64,000 nucleotides of DNA from Morinoia aosen (taxonomy: Eukaryota > Arthropoda > Malacostraca > Amphipoda > Talitridae): assembly GCA_030386875.1 (NCBI GenBank), contig CM059568.1:30436120-30500119 (forward strand). The letters run 5' to 3'. The notes beneath the pieces were generated by a model, which saw only the letters and a list, made by a program, of their open reading frames with translations, ran no database searches and was not told where the DNA came from. Within the stretch, counting starts at the first letter, position 1. Each line of letters begins with the position of its first letter. A program made the position numbers and the translations under genes. Positions 31,357 through 43,463 of the stretch are shown piece by piece.

Positions 31357-32103
31357 TGAAAACATAAATAACAAAATTGGTTGGTTCATGACAACAGTGA
31401 GAAAAGTGACAAAGTGATCGTTAAAAAAAAATCTATGCAAAAATTTCTAAAGGATAAGAACTATTAGCATTATTTAAAGGTGGCTTATCTTTTGCAATGT
31501 GAAGGGATTCTAAAATGTGCAAATCTAACTCGTTAGGAGCAGATCATAAAATAGAAAAATTGTCCTCGGAAATACGGCTGCTACACTGTTCGGTATGAAG
31601 GCGGATTGATGAATGAGGAGGTTGAGCTAAAGGTCTCCCGGTACGAAAGCTAACTCCGCGGTGCTAGACGATCCTAACGTAAAAAGGCATCGTCGTCATG
31701 CCGACGTAGCCAGACGTACACTGTACGCAACTAAATTTATATACCAGGGATGCCCGTATCCGCTTAGGAATCCTATCTTTGTACCGAAAGAAAGAACCGA
31801 CTCGCAGCAGATTCACAGTAATTACATTTAATTTTACCGCAGGAAAGTGGTGTTTAAAAGGTTTTCAATATCCCGGGACATCTTGCTCGTAAAATCACCA
31901 AAATATGGAAATACACAGTAGAACTGTTGCACCGAATCGGCGACATCGTTAATACCTGAAAATTTCTTGGATAAAATTTTTTTAACATGAACATGAACAA
32001 TTGAGGAAGGGAATTGAGGTTAAATCGTGTCCATATCATTTGTTCTAGTTTTGTAGATCTGCATGCTGAATTTAATTTTTTATTCTCATTTTTTTGTAAA
32101 AAC

Positions 32104-32687
32104 TGATTCCCTTCCTCAATTGTTCATGCTCCTATTAAAAAATTTTTAACCAAGAAATATACAGGCATTAATGATGTCGCCGATTCGGTGCAACAGCTCT
32201 ACTGTGTATTTCCATATTTTGGTGATTTTACGAGCAAGATGTCCCGGGATATTGAAAACCTTTTAAACACCACTTTCCTGCGGTAAAATTAAATGTAATT
32301 ACTGTGAATCAGCTGCGAGTAGGTTCTTTCTTTCGGTACAAAGATAGGATTCCTAAGCGTATGCGGGCATCCCTGGTGTATAAATTTAGTTGCGTACAGT
32401 GTACGTCTGGCTACGTTGGCATGGCGACGCTGCCTTTTTACGTTAGGATCGCCCAGCACCGCGAAGTTAGCTTTCGTACCGGGAGACCTTTAGCTCAACC
32501 TCCTCATTCATCAATCCGCCTTCATACCGAACAGTGTAGCAGCCGTATTTCCGAGGACAATTTTTCTATTTTATGCTCTGCTCCTAACGAGTTAGATTTG
32601 CGGAATTTAGAATCCCTTCACATTGCAAAAGATATGCCACCTTTAAATAATGCTAATAGTTCATATCCTTTAGAAATTTTTGTATAG
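32104..32687 (+). pseudogene. Penelope-like element C-terminus with GIY-YIG endonuclease
   Basis: Plus strand: YFGDFTSKMSRDIENLL, a frameshift near 32283, then SFFRYKDRIPKRMRASLVYK, CVQCTSGYVGMATLPFYVR, HREVSFRTGRPL and HTEQC, ending FPLNN-like before a TAG at about 32685. This is the C-terminal GIY-YIG nuclease with its Cys pair, used by Penelope elements to nick DNA. The RT is absent. A mirror-image copy lies at 31430-32010. Confidence 0.88.
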
Positions 32688-32899
32688 ATTTTTTTTCTTA
32701 CCAATCACTTTGTCACTTTTCTCACTGTTGTCATGAACTAACCAATTTTGGTTTTTATGTTTTCAGACTTACTGAAGATGGAGCTGGTCTTCGAAACGTT
32801 TAAACTTGATTAATTCAGATATTTTATACTTAGCTTTGTTAAATTCTATTAAATATGATACCTATCCCTGCTGTATTCTTCGTCTTTAAATTCTATTTT

Positions 32900-33800
32900 T
32901 TGTTTAATTACGTTTTTCCTGTACGGGCAACTGGATGCTAAAGTTCTGTGTTAAGGCAGTGCTTGAATGTGCTTGTACATTGATGGTAGGTATGTTCTTG
33001 TGAGGAGCATTCTGAGCAATATTGTGTTTGTTGGGTGCATTTGTGTGTTGGGTGGTTTTCATATTTATAGCATTTGTAACAGATGAGGATGTGGGTGTAT
33101 TTTTTTTGTTCACATTGATATGGTGTAATTTTTGTGTGATGCATGTATACCTCATCTCGGAGGATCCTTTGTGCAGTAGTGGTGTCGGAAGTTATTAGTT
33201 TGATTAGATGCGTAGATTGTTTTATTTTAACTATTTCTGTCACTGTAAGTCATGAGTTTTGCTTTTGGATTTCTGCTTTTATTTCGTCTGCAGGTTGTGA
33301 GCCTATTTCATTGTCAATTTGTCTGACGAATATTGACCATTTAGCTAGCAGGTCTGGGGGAATAACTGGGATTATATTCTATTTTGGAATGCATTGATTG
33401 CTTTGCTGGAGGTTAGTTTATCAACTGTTTATCAACTGAAGTGACATCATCTGAAGTGACATCATCATCATCATCCATCATCATCAACTGCATAGAAACC
33501 GGTTTTGGTTGAAGTCTGTCGGATAAGAGGAGCATTTAGGTCTTAATTAAAAGGTCGTTTCGAGAATTTTCGTCTTGTCCGCTGGTTTTGCATTTTCGAT
33601 AAATTTAAGTTGTACTTTGTAGGGTGGTGACTTTGTTCTAGGTGCTGTGCTGGTTGTGGCAATGTTGGGGTTTGGTGGTATGAGCAGCTTAGGCGGGAGG
33701 TTGCTAGGGTTTAAGGGGAAGGACCACGGAATTGTATTCCTAGTTTTAGAAGCTGAACGAGGGTTTGAAAGAAGAGGGGCCCTGGGGGGCGGCTAGTCGC
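32900..33800 (-). pseudogene. Jockey-like LINE ORF1 (gag-like, zinc knuckles)
   Basis: A Pro-rich N-terminal region (33.8-33.55 kb) leads to PPDLLAKWSIFVRQIDNEIG, a TGA near 33.25 kb, then KLITSDTTTAQRILRDEV and two knuckles, CYKCYKYENHPTHKC and CSECSSQEHTYHQC. This RNA-binding protein packages LINE RNA. It is cut by the Penelope pair and continues at 31230. Confidence 0.82.
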
Positions 33801-33859
33801 CGGCTACTCGAGCCTCCCCGCCTAGCACCAGCTCTCCTCCCTCGATCTGGGGGGGGGGG

Positions 33860-34730
33860 CATTTCGGAAAAAGCCTAGCCCTACTCTACTATATATACAA
33901 CAACGACTATACAATATTGCAACACAATATATACAATACGCAACTAAACAAATAAAAAAAACTATAGACACACCTAATCAGTGGTTCTACTGAGTGAGAT
34001 CTTAGTTAATTAATGTAATATAGCGAGTAGTGTAAGTTCTAGTTAGAGAGACCTAAAGTTGGCAACGCTCGATACGGCAAGATCACAGCCAGTTCTTGAT
34101 GGGTCGTAGCTAGCTAAACAGTGCTGGTTGGCTGCAAGTGTGTAAATAGTATCTTCGGGGCAAGTAACTACCTCTAAGTATTTCTAACTGCCTACTACTA
34201 ATTCTATGCTACCCTATCCTATTATTTCCATCTTTCTCCGCTCTTATCTCACTGGCCACAGGACTAGTAAACTGAGCAAATTCCTAGCTAAGTGATATTT
34301 AAAGAGGTGAGTCCATATTTGTTATATTATTAATATGTCAATAATTTCTATGCAGTGTTGTGTCCATCTAGATGATGTCTGACCTATACTGTGACAGTAT
34401 TAGGATTACCAGGTGTGTTGGCAAGGGCTATCTGAAGTTAATTAACTTTCTATAAATAATATCTTAGGTTGGATATACTTCATTTAACTAATTAATGAGT
34501 TCCAGAATGAAAAATTCTTAGTGAACTATGCAATAATAATACATTAAACTATACAATATTAACACATTAAACTAGACTATAATAATACAATAGACTATAC
34601 AATATTAATACATCAAACTATCTATATATTAATACGCTAACCTGTGCGTCACGCTCTTGAAATTGCGGTATCTATGATACGGGTTGGCTCGCGTCGGGTC
34701 GCGTTACATTAGAGGGAGACAGGGAGAGAG
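33860..34730. other. AT-rich stretch without a gene
   Basis: Begins after a run of G at about 33850-33860. Imperfect repeats of ACATTAAACTATACAATATTA at 34.54-34.64 kb also occur at about 38.81-38.84 kb on the far side of the Helitron. No coding region is seen. Confidence 0.5.
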
Positions 34731-34734
34731 GGAG

Positions 34735-35235
34735 AATGATTTTTTTAAATTTATTAAATTTTTTTATTTCGTTTTTCATTCATTCTTTATGAGTGTTTTT
34801 TTTTTTAATTTATTATTATTTATTTATTCAATTTTTTTATTAATTTATTTTTTTTCAATTTTGGTTTATTTTTTTTTTATTTTTTTATTTTTTCAAATTT
34901 GTTATGAATTTTGGTTGATTCATTTATTTTTTACTTATTTAAAAATGTTTTTTTTTGTAGTTATACGAGTTGCTGCAATTTTTTTTAAATATTTTTTATA
35001 TATTCAATTTTTTATTTTTTTCATACTTTTTTGTTTATTTCTTTTATTTTTCATTTTTTTATCTTTTGAATTTTTTGAAATTTTTTATACTTCTTGGTTT
35101 ATTTTTGATTTTTCATTTATTTTTTATTTTTTTATTCTTTGATAATTTTTTTTTAATTTTACGAGGTACTGCAATTCTTTGAATGTTTTGAAATTTTTCA
35201 ATTTTTCAATTTTTTGAATTTTTAAGTGTTGCTGG
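34735..35235. repeat. T-rich low-complexity tract
   Basis: Runs of T with A, broken by short motifs. The long open frame across it (Phe/Ile/Leu-rich) is a composition artefact, not a gene. Confidence 0.9.
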
Positions 35236-35351
35236 CGTATCAGTGCTACTGACAATACCTTACTTATGTTCAAACCTGCACTATGCGCCCCTATGAAATT
35301 GCGAATTTTTAAACGTGGCCCTTGCACTGAAAAGTTTGTCCACCCCTGATC
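35236..35351. mobile_element. hAT-like transposon terminus
   Basis: The end CACTGAAAAGTTTGTCCACCCCTG is typical of hAT elements and their MITEs (inverse CAGGGGTGG...). The other end was not found; it may have been lost in the T-rich tract. Confidence 0.5.
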
Positions 35352-35358
35352 TAAAACA

Positions 35359-38300
35359 ATGGAGCAGAGAATGAGAGAACAAAAAGAAGTAGCTAGAGAG
35401 CGACAGCGAAGGAGACGACAGCGCTTGCGAGAAGACGAAAGGCAAGCAATTCGTGATGGAAACAGACTACGAATGTAACAGCGAAGGATAAATATGAGTC
35501 AGGAGGAGCGGGAATTGCATCTTTAAATCATGAGAAACAGCAACCATGAAAGAAGAAATAATAATAATATGGAACACCAGGTATATTACACTGGAGCCAT
35601 GGATGTCCGATGCCAATTTTGCGGAGCTGTAAGATTTCAAAGAGAACAACTAAATTGTTTTCATAATGGAAAAGTTTCACTCCCTCCCTTAGAGGAGTGC
35701 CCCAAAAATTTGAGATAACTCTTTGATGCCGACGGTGCAGAGGGTTCTAATTTTAGACAGAATATAAGAAGCTATAATTCTGCATTTGCTTTTGCATCTT
35801 TTGGTGCGAATATTAGACCTCCTCCAGGACGTGGACCGTATTGGTTCCGTTTACAAGGTCAAACTTACCACTACGCAAGCCACCTCTATGCAGATGGCTC
35901 TGACGAGAGAAGATACGGCCAGCTCTACATCTTAGAAACTAATGAAGCCATACAAATTAGAGCAAATGCTCACGAAAATGCTAACTGCTTAATATCTATT
36001 TTTTAAAAGATAAATTAGGCGATGAATAATAATCCTTATGCAGCAGCATACCACAATGAAAGCTATTGAACAACATGAACAAGAGAGAACTGTAACAGAG
36101 AACATGCCACCAAGAGGTAATCATGCAGTTCATCCTGGCCCTGACAGACGAAGATACAACAACCCGACAGGCAATGAGATAGCAGCCATATTCGTTGGTG
36201 ATGATGGTGCGCTTCCAATGTACCGTGATATTGTTGTTTATCCTACAGGTCTACAGAGGCACAGGGTTTCTTACATATCTTGCCATCTTGATCCCATGGT
36301 TTATCTTCTGTTCTTTCCGAAAGGAGAACCTGGATGGCATATAGATACGCCTCATGTGGAACATCGTGGAACAGTTTTACTCGTACCGTCTGGCTATCAG
36401 AGATGACTTTAGTGCTTTACATCGATCTGGAAAACTACTGCAACAATACATTGTTGACGCCTATGTGAAATTGGAGGGATGCCTTTGAACTTCATTAAAA
36501 ATAGTCAAGCACAATTAAGAGTGACACTGTATTCGGGTCTCGTGGACCACCTAGATAGACAGAATGATCATCAAGAGCCAGGTGTTCCATTCATTTTGCC
36601 CTCCACATTTACAGGAAGTCCAAGGAACATGCAACAAGCATATCAAGATGCCATGGCGATTGTCTGCAAATTTAGAAAACCAGATATTTTCTTGACATAC
36701 ACTTGTAACCCAAAGTGTCGAGAAATCACAGAGAACCTTGGATCATTGCCATCTTTTGATTATTTTGTGAGAAGAAGACAAACTGAGAACAAGAGAGCAA
36801 ATTGATGATATAGTTTGCGCTGAAATAATTTCATCAGACCACCCAGAGTTGAGAGAATGCGTGAGAACATTGATGATCCATGGTCCATGTGGGACATCAA
36901 ATCCTAATTCTGTGTGCATGGTTGAAGGACAGTGTGAGAAAAAATATCCAGAAGATTCCCAAGAAGAAACCATGATAAATGTATCCGGATACCCAGTGTA
37001 CAGACGGAGAAACAATGCAGAAAATGTACAAATGGGCACTTGTGAGGTTGACAACAGATTTGCCGTCCCATACAATAAGTATCTACTGAGAAAATACCGC
37101 ACCCAGAAAATTGTTGAAGTGTGTTCCTCGGTAAAAAGCGTAAAATACCTGTTAAAATATGTATATAAAGGCCACGACTGTGCTAACATGGAAATCAGGA
37201 ATAATGTTTTCAATAATAATGAACCAAATGAAGTACAAGAACACAATGAAGTACATGAACATAATGAAGTTAAACAGTATTTGTCATGCAGGTATGTGTC
37301 TCCGCCAGAAGCCTTTTGGAGATTATCAGAGTTCAAAATGCATGATCAATCTCACACTGTTTATCGTTTGGCTCTACATTTACCTGATGAGCAGCAAGTG
37401 TTCTATAGAGAAGGAAATCAAAGGAAGGCGGCAGAAAGAGCAGAAGAACGCGACACACAATTGACAGCTTGGTTTAAACTCAATCAAACAGATGAGAATG
37501 CTCGAAATTTTCTGTACTGTTCTATACCTGAGCATTATGTTTTTATCAAACAAACAACAAGGTGGACGCTTCGTGTTAGATTAAGCAACATTGTAACCAG
37601 AATGTACTCTGCAAGTCCTCGAAATGCTAAAAAATTTTATTTGAGGATGCTGCTCCTCCATGCCCCTGGAGCGACTTCATTCAGGGATTTGAAGACAATC
37701 GGGGGTCAAGAAATGGACACCTTCAAACAGGCATGCGTCAGACTGCGCCTGGTTGAGAATGACGATGCATTGCAGGAAGCTTTAACAGAAGCAGCAGCTC
37801 ATCAAATGCCACGGCAACTACTATGTTTGCAATGATGTGCGTCTTCAACCAGCCCGTGAATGCCCTGCAGTTATGGAATGAGAATGAGCATTTCATGATT
37901 GAAGATCTGCTTCTGAGAAATGATAACATAACTGCTGAAAATGTTGCTCTCCACTTGCTGAATGCCTTCTTCATTGAAAATGGCATGACCTGCAACATGT
38001 TCGGTCTACCTGAACCAGTTGGAGATAATCCTGCAAATGAAGGAGTTGTTAGAAACAATAACATAAATGTTAATTTTCTGGATATTGAACAGAAAAAGAT
38101 ATTCAATGTTGTGGTTGCAAGTGCATTCTCTGTTGAGTGAGGCAAGCAGATTGAAAATAGGCTGTTTTATGCGAATGCACCCGGCGGCTCAGGAAAACCT
38201 ACCTATTCAACAAAGTAAACGACCATCTTAATGCGAACAACATTAAGACAAGCACATCTGCCTGGACCGATATTGCAGCAACACTGTTGAGATGCGGCAA

Positions 38301-38670
38301 AACGCTGCACAACATATTCAACCTTGCAGTTTCCCTAAGCGAAACAAGTGTCTGCAATGAGCCACCAAGCTCTGTGTAAGGACAATTTCTGCGGAAAGTT
38401 AAAGTGTTCATTATTGATGAAACCTCTATGATTCCATGCTATTCTATGAAAGCCATCGATAAATGCTTGAGAGATATAATGAACACCCACACTGCATTTG
38501 GTGGCAAAGTGATCGTACTCGGAAGTGACTTCAGACAAGTACTTCCAATTTTTCCCAGAGCCCCTCCTGCTGCTGTGCTTGACGTGTGCCTCAAACGCTC
38601 AGACTTATGGCCCAGCTTGCATCACATGAGCCTCACACAGAACATGAGAGCAAATAGTAGTTTCATTTAA
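35359..38670 (+). pseudogene. Helitron Rep-helicase, decayed and 3'-truncated
   Basis: ATG 35359 opens a basic N-terminus. Helitron-specific regions follow: CQFCGAVRFQREQLNCFHNGKV, NIRSYNSAFAFASFG, GQLYILETNEA, then VVYPTGLQRHRVSYIS, LNFIKNSQAQLRVTLYSGL, FRKPDIFLTYTCNPK (Rep region, about 36.7 kb) and VKYLLKYVYKGHD. The PIF1-type helicase has a damaged Walker A (PGGSGKP, about 38.2 kb) and Walker B IIDETSMI (38.40 kb), and ends at TQNMRAN. Several stops and frameshifts (35.48, 35.52, 35.72, 36.0, 36.4 kb and others) show it is long dead. The last helicase motifs and the 3' hairpin are missing. Confidence 0.9.
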
Positions 38671-39154
38671 TTTTCTAGGAGTAGGATGGCATCGTAGGTA
38701 AGGTTAGATTATTTGAAAATTTGTTAAGTAATGTTGACCGAATTTTTCCACGGGTCCACCTAGCTTATTGATGACATTGTCCGTGGAATTTCCACGGGTC
38801 CTGCTAGTACGATATTAATACATTAAACTATACAATATCCATACTTATAAATATACATCCATTAAAATTCGAAAAGTATGCACAAGATCACCGGAATTGA
38901 AAATCACACAGAAAATGAAAAAAAGGAATAGTTGGGAAAGGTTCTCCCCTCAGGCCCGGAGGGGACCCCGGGGCCGGTGGTCAACAACCACACTCCACTC
39001 TTTCTACCAAACTGTCTTTCAAAGCTTACGAATAGAAAAAATAGAAAAAATAACGGACTACGGAAAGTATTGGTTATAATGCTCTTCTCGCACAACAGAA
39101 AGAAGTCGGTACCGTCCACAGTGAATAAGACTAGCGGAGGGGGGGGGGGGGGCG
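38671..39154. other. Non-coding flank with a 14-G run
   Basis: Repeats of TTTCCACGGGTCC (38.74 and 38.79 kb) and a motif shared with 34.6 kb, then GGCCCGGAGGGGACCCCGGGGCC at about 38.96 kb and a G run at 39138-39152. No gene. Confidence 0.5.
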
Positions 39155-39845
39155 ATGCCATTAGGAAAGAGAGGAAAAGGAGAGAGTTCGGCACAGAGTG
39201 TGCCAGAAGAAACAGAAGGCGAAAGGGAAGAAAGCTCAGCTTCCACTGCACCTTTTTATATAGTGCCTGGTGAGGTGGGAATTAACGCGCTGAGCACACG
39301 TTCCCATTCGTTGGTGGTTAGGTGGCGCCTCGAAGCTCGCTGGGGCGCGGGGTGGCGCTTCGAGGCTTGTGTGGTGGTGTCGTGAGGTGGTGCTTTGTCG
39401 CTCGAAACGAAGGCTTGTTGAGACTACCACAACTCTTTTTCTACCAACAAATTCGTTTGAAGACAAAAAATAAATTCCTTTGTCTCCTGAGGCACCAAAA
39501 CTGGCCGAAGCCACTTTCCAAGAAAAATCGAAGAATACGCAGAGAGTATCGTGATGCTGCTGCTATCACCGTGACTATGAGGTAACATGACTGGCTGAGC
39601 TTCATCTGCACCTCCTTTTACATAGGGCCTATTGAGGTGGTAACGCACTAATCACGCATCCTCATTGGTTAGCGGTTGAATGCCACTTAGGCCAATCCGA
39701 AAGCCACCTCGGAGTCTGCCGTCGAGTGAGGTGGCAGTTGATTGCTCGAAACTCTCGAAGCCCGCCGTTGCGTGAGGTGGCAGCTGGTCACTCGAAGCTT
39801 GTGTGGTGGCGTACAGGGTTATGGCTTGTTAAGACCACCACAGGC
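39155..39845 (-). repeat. Two diverged LTR-like relics in tandem, related to the CsRn1 LTR
   Basis: 39.18-39.43 and 39.54-39.84 kb share a colinear order: GCTCAGCTTCCACTGCACCTTTTTATATAG (second copy TTTTACATAG), then TGAGGTGG..., CATTGGTT[A/G]G, GAGGTGGC..., and TTGTGTGGTGG...GACCACCACA. The same TGTGGTGG/CCACCACA ending is on the 773-bp LTRs at 44.2 and 49.0 kb. Confidence 0.6.
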
Positions 39846-42130
39846 TCACTGTACGATAAACAAGCTGTGAAATTCATATCAGCGTGTATTTTTTATTTGT
39901 TTTAAAAATCAGCGTTGTGCTATTCTTTTTATAATTCCTTTTGTCCAACCTGTTCTCATTACCTGAAAATTATTTAGGTGATCAATGTCATTCTGTAGTG
40001 AACGCTTCCAGCCTCTTACCAGCCAAAATGTACGAATTATTAAAACGTCCATCTAAAAATCCAATAATCGCATAATAATCACTCTCATTATTTTTAGAGT
40101 AAGAAATTTACTCAACATTACCCATAATCTATTAAAATTGTTTACCAAAAAATATGTCTCTTGAGAATTTAGTTCAAAAAAGTAAGAGACCTCTCAGAGA
40201 CGCACAGTGGCAACATCCGTCGCCAACAAGCTCACTTTTACAAATTCACTCGTTGTGTGCGTTTCACGTGTTCCTTGTCTCCTCGGGTGAGATTCTTAAT
40301 TACATTAGTCTGTGTTATCTTGTGCTATACGGTTAAATATTGAGCTTACACTTGTTTTCGTGATTGTGCCAGGTTTGCCATTACTGTAGTTATGTCATTT
40401 CTTATGTCACGAGCATTGTGTTTGTTATGTTCAGTAAGGTTGGCGTCACTATTTGGCGCCTCAACTTCTCTTAAGTTAAAAAATCCTAATATCAATAGCT
40501 GCTTGTGCATTAGGAGTGAGAAGATAGGATTGTTATCCCAGTGTGCCTAGTATTATTATTTTTTGATGGCTCAAGAAGTATTGAGCTTATGCGAACCTTG
40601 CCAAATCACTTTAACTTTGGTTCCATCTTGGTCTTGCCTTTTTACTAGTGTACCATTCTTATATATATATTATGGTAACTAAATTTTTGTGTTATATTCT
40701 TGCCATTGTTAGGTTCCATTATATTCAATTATTAATTGGCAACGAAATTGTCTAATGTGTTGGAGAAGCAAATCATTTGTTGAAGCCAAAATTGAGATCA
40801 CAGCCCTATTGCTTTCACTGATACTGAGATCTCTACATCATGCATCCTTGTAAATAAAGACCCATTTTTGGTGTAAATACTTCAGAATCATGCTGTATAC
40901 TAGGCCAGAATCCTTTAAGTTTGAAAATAGTTAGGTGTTAAGCTGGAGTAGTTGTAGTCTTGCTCACGGGAATTTTAGAGAGATTGAGGCCTCCTCACCT
41001 TTTCTCATATATGCTGTCTATAATAAGACTCCCTTAATTTTCGAATTGCCTCAGTGTGTAGTCTTTTCATTTTCTTTACCTTCAGCTTTAAGTTGACTAT
41101 CACACGCAGTTGTCACGGTGCTGGCCCTATTTGATTCTCGTGACGTCGTGAAGTGATAACTTTTTAGAAATTGATGGTTGCCCATCTAGACATTGTTTTC
41201 AGAGGGTAAAATAGTAATATTATTCAGGAGTAAACCTGATATAGTTGAATTAGGTGATTGTTAGTTCATTTCTGAGAAGTGTCTGAATATTCTAAAATAC
41301 CAATTTCTCAAATTTCACCCCAAAATTACCCTATTTCCCTGGGTTGGAGTAGTAGTTCACTCTGCAAATTCCTGTTGTCATTTTTGCTGCATATTCTCCT
41401 CTCACACATTGTCATTTTTAGGGTTTTCTGCCAGAAGTGTTGTTGTTCAATATAACCAATAGGGCGCACAAATATTCTGCTATTCTGCGCCATCCTCGTC
41501 ATTGTTGTCTTACCTTTGTTTGCCTTGCTAGCCTCCGAGTAAGCTTTAATGTGCTCTCGGCTAGTGCGATTTTTAGCATTGTTACCTTCATGTGTTGCTG
41601 ATTGGCTAGGCAAATTAATCCCTCTTGATAACTTAGAGCAACCTTATGGTTTTTTATTACTCATTGTGAATAACATAAGAGTCTCATCTAATTCATGCTT
41701 AGATACTCATAATTTAGCTATTGAAGCTCTGTGGTGCTTTCCTGTTATTTTCCAAATGAGTTAAGCTAGCATTGATCCAGCTAACTTTAGACTTAGTTAT
41801 GATTAGTGCAGACAGTCCTTGACTGTTTGCTTAGTGTAAATTGTTCTAAAATAACAACTGCCAAACCTAAAGCACTTGTGTATTCTAGTAAGTGTACCCT
41901 AGAGTATCGGGCTGCAACAGCCTTTACTTAAATCAGCCAAACTCCCTCGTACGTCGACTTATCCAGTAACGACCTTTTAATCTCGTAGACTGACCTTGCA
42001 CTCCATGCTGGAGACAGTCAAAAGATATGCCGTGCTCACTTCTAGTAGTACTCGGTGTATAGTTTTGGGTTAGGTAAATGGGGAAATTTGCACTTGGGAA
42101 TTTAAGATTGTCCATACGACTTAGTCAATA
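39846..42130. other. About 2.3 kb without a recognisable gene
   Basis: Even base composition, stops in all frames, and no clear repeats. It may be intron, or the long LTR of an unrecognised element. Nothing more can be supported. Confidence 0.5.
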
Positions 42131-42490
42131 TTGCGATTGCCTTCGGCCGTATTCGGGTGCCAGAATTACGGTTGAGGCTGCTGCATAGAGACTCCTCGAT
42201 CCGAGGCAATTATGTTAATCAGCAGTCGCTCGCAGCCTGGCTTGTGCAGCGACTGTTCTCCCTCTTTAACTGTGCTTGAACAAGTAACCCAGCGCCTGTC
42301 TCCCATACAGAAGGACCTACGAGCCAACACACAAACACAACCACCTAGTCCTCAATCCCCGCCATTGAGCCAAAAATCTGGACCTTCTTCAGACTCACTT
42401 GAGAAGTTCCTCACATTCACTCAGCCACACGGCTCCACACGCAGTTACCCCACCAAGGTACTGCCTCTTTTGAGACCTCCTAATTAAGCC
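42131..42490 (+). other. Short Pro/Ser-rich open frame after a primer-binding-site-like string
   Basis: TTCGGGTGCCAGAATTACGG at 42.15 kb is the kind of string found at LTR ends and primer-binding sites. An ATG at 42212 then opens 91 codons (QRLSPIQKDLRANTQTQPPS...). This could be the start of a decayed gag with the LTR in the gene-free stretch to the left, but no second LTR is seen. Confidence 0.25.
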
Positions 42491-43463
42491 ATACTTATCA
42501 CCCGCATCCGCGGATTACTACACTCACATAATCGTCCTCGCCTGGACCCACAACGAATTCACACGAGCCACGGCGCGCGGTTGGAGTACGCCGCCCGCAC
42601 TGGATCCAGACCTCCGCCTCAAGAAGCGGATCCTCCCAACGAGTGACCGTAGTCACGGCATCCATAGGCAACCAATAAACAGGCGAGACAAGTCGTTGTT
42701 TCACTGTCCCCCAGAGGATAAATTTGTGCAAGGGATCTGAAAGACCTCGGTGCCAGTAGAGCACCCGATTACCCACTCCTTCTGAGTCAATGGGCCAAAC
42801 TAGCTGTCAATCTTATATTCAAAATTTAAATTTGCATTTATGTGCCTAGCCCTAGGCACAGTAAGTGCTGGTGACCCTGCCAAACGTAATAACGTAATTA
42901 TCTATCCCTTGATGATACCAGCACGTCAAACTGGGATACCTAAAACAAATAAGTAAAAATAATTGAATTACGCGCACCAAGCCAAACTTCATAATTCTTC
43001 TTTTGTTTTAACTTGTAGTGAAGATCCATCAGAGCATTCGCCAGTAGTATTTAAGGTATACATAAACTTCCAGTTATCCTGCTGTGGATAAAATATTTAA
43101 GAGAACTGTGGTTTCTAAACGGAAAATAAAGCTGCGAGTGAGAGGGTAGCACGCCTACAAGCACTCGGACTTTCTTTCCTCACTGTCGTCCTCAGGTAGA
43201 GAACCGTGCTAAAGGTGCGACGCTCTCCCCACTGAACGATCTTTTAGTGATACAGCCGTAACCCTTCCCTTCAGGAGCAAAAAAATCACTCCACGAGTCG
43301 CCGAGCACTCTCTCGCTCAAACAACTCCAGTTGTCCTGCAACTACGCAGCTCTCTCACTGCCTCACTATACTAATATAGTTGTTACGCAACTACGCAGAT
43401 CTATCAATTCCTCACTGTATGCACAAAAGCGCAATTCAAATGCCAAGAACGTTAGCCTTGTGG
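42491..43463. other. About 1 kb without a recognisable gene
   Basis: A near-duplicate phrase around GCAACTACGCAG[C/A]TCT (43.34 and 43.39 kb) is the only local repeat. The CsRn1-like element is inserted at its right end. Confidence 0.5.

Larger units (their letters stand above)
31232..32895. mobile_element. Palindromic pair of Penelope-like element fragments
   Basis: Two arms of about 780 bp (31240-32012 inverted, 32101-32895 direct) meet at an AT-rich centre of about 90 bp. Both encode the same C-terminal Penelope segment, and both outer ends read AATTTAAAGACGAA...ATACAGC in opposite orientations. The pair interrupts ORF1 of the minus-strand LINE. Inverted partial copies are typical of Penelope insertion. 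Confidence 0.9.

Noticed and set aside
34684-35182. Long Phe/Ile/Leu-rich frames resembling membrane proteins
   Set aside because: They arise from T-rich low-complexity DNA and have no other protein features.
37159-37464. 101-codon frame inside the Helitron
   Set aside because: It is a shadow of the Rep-helicase frame.
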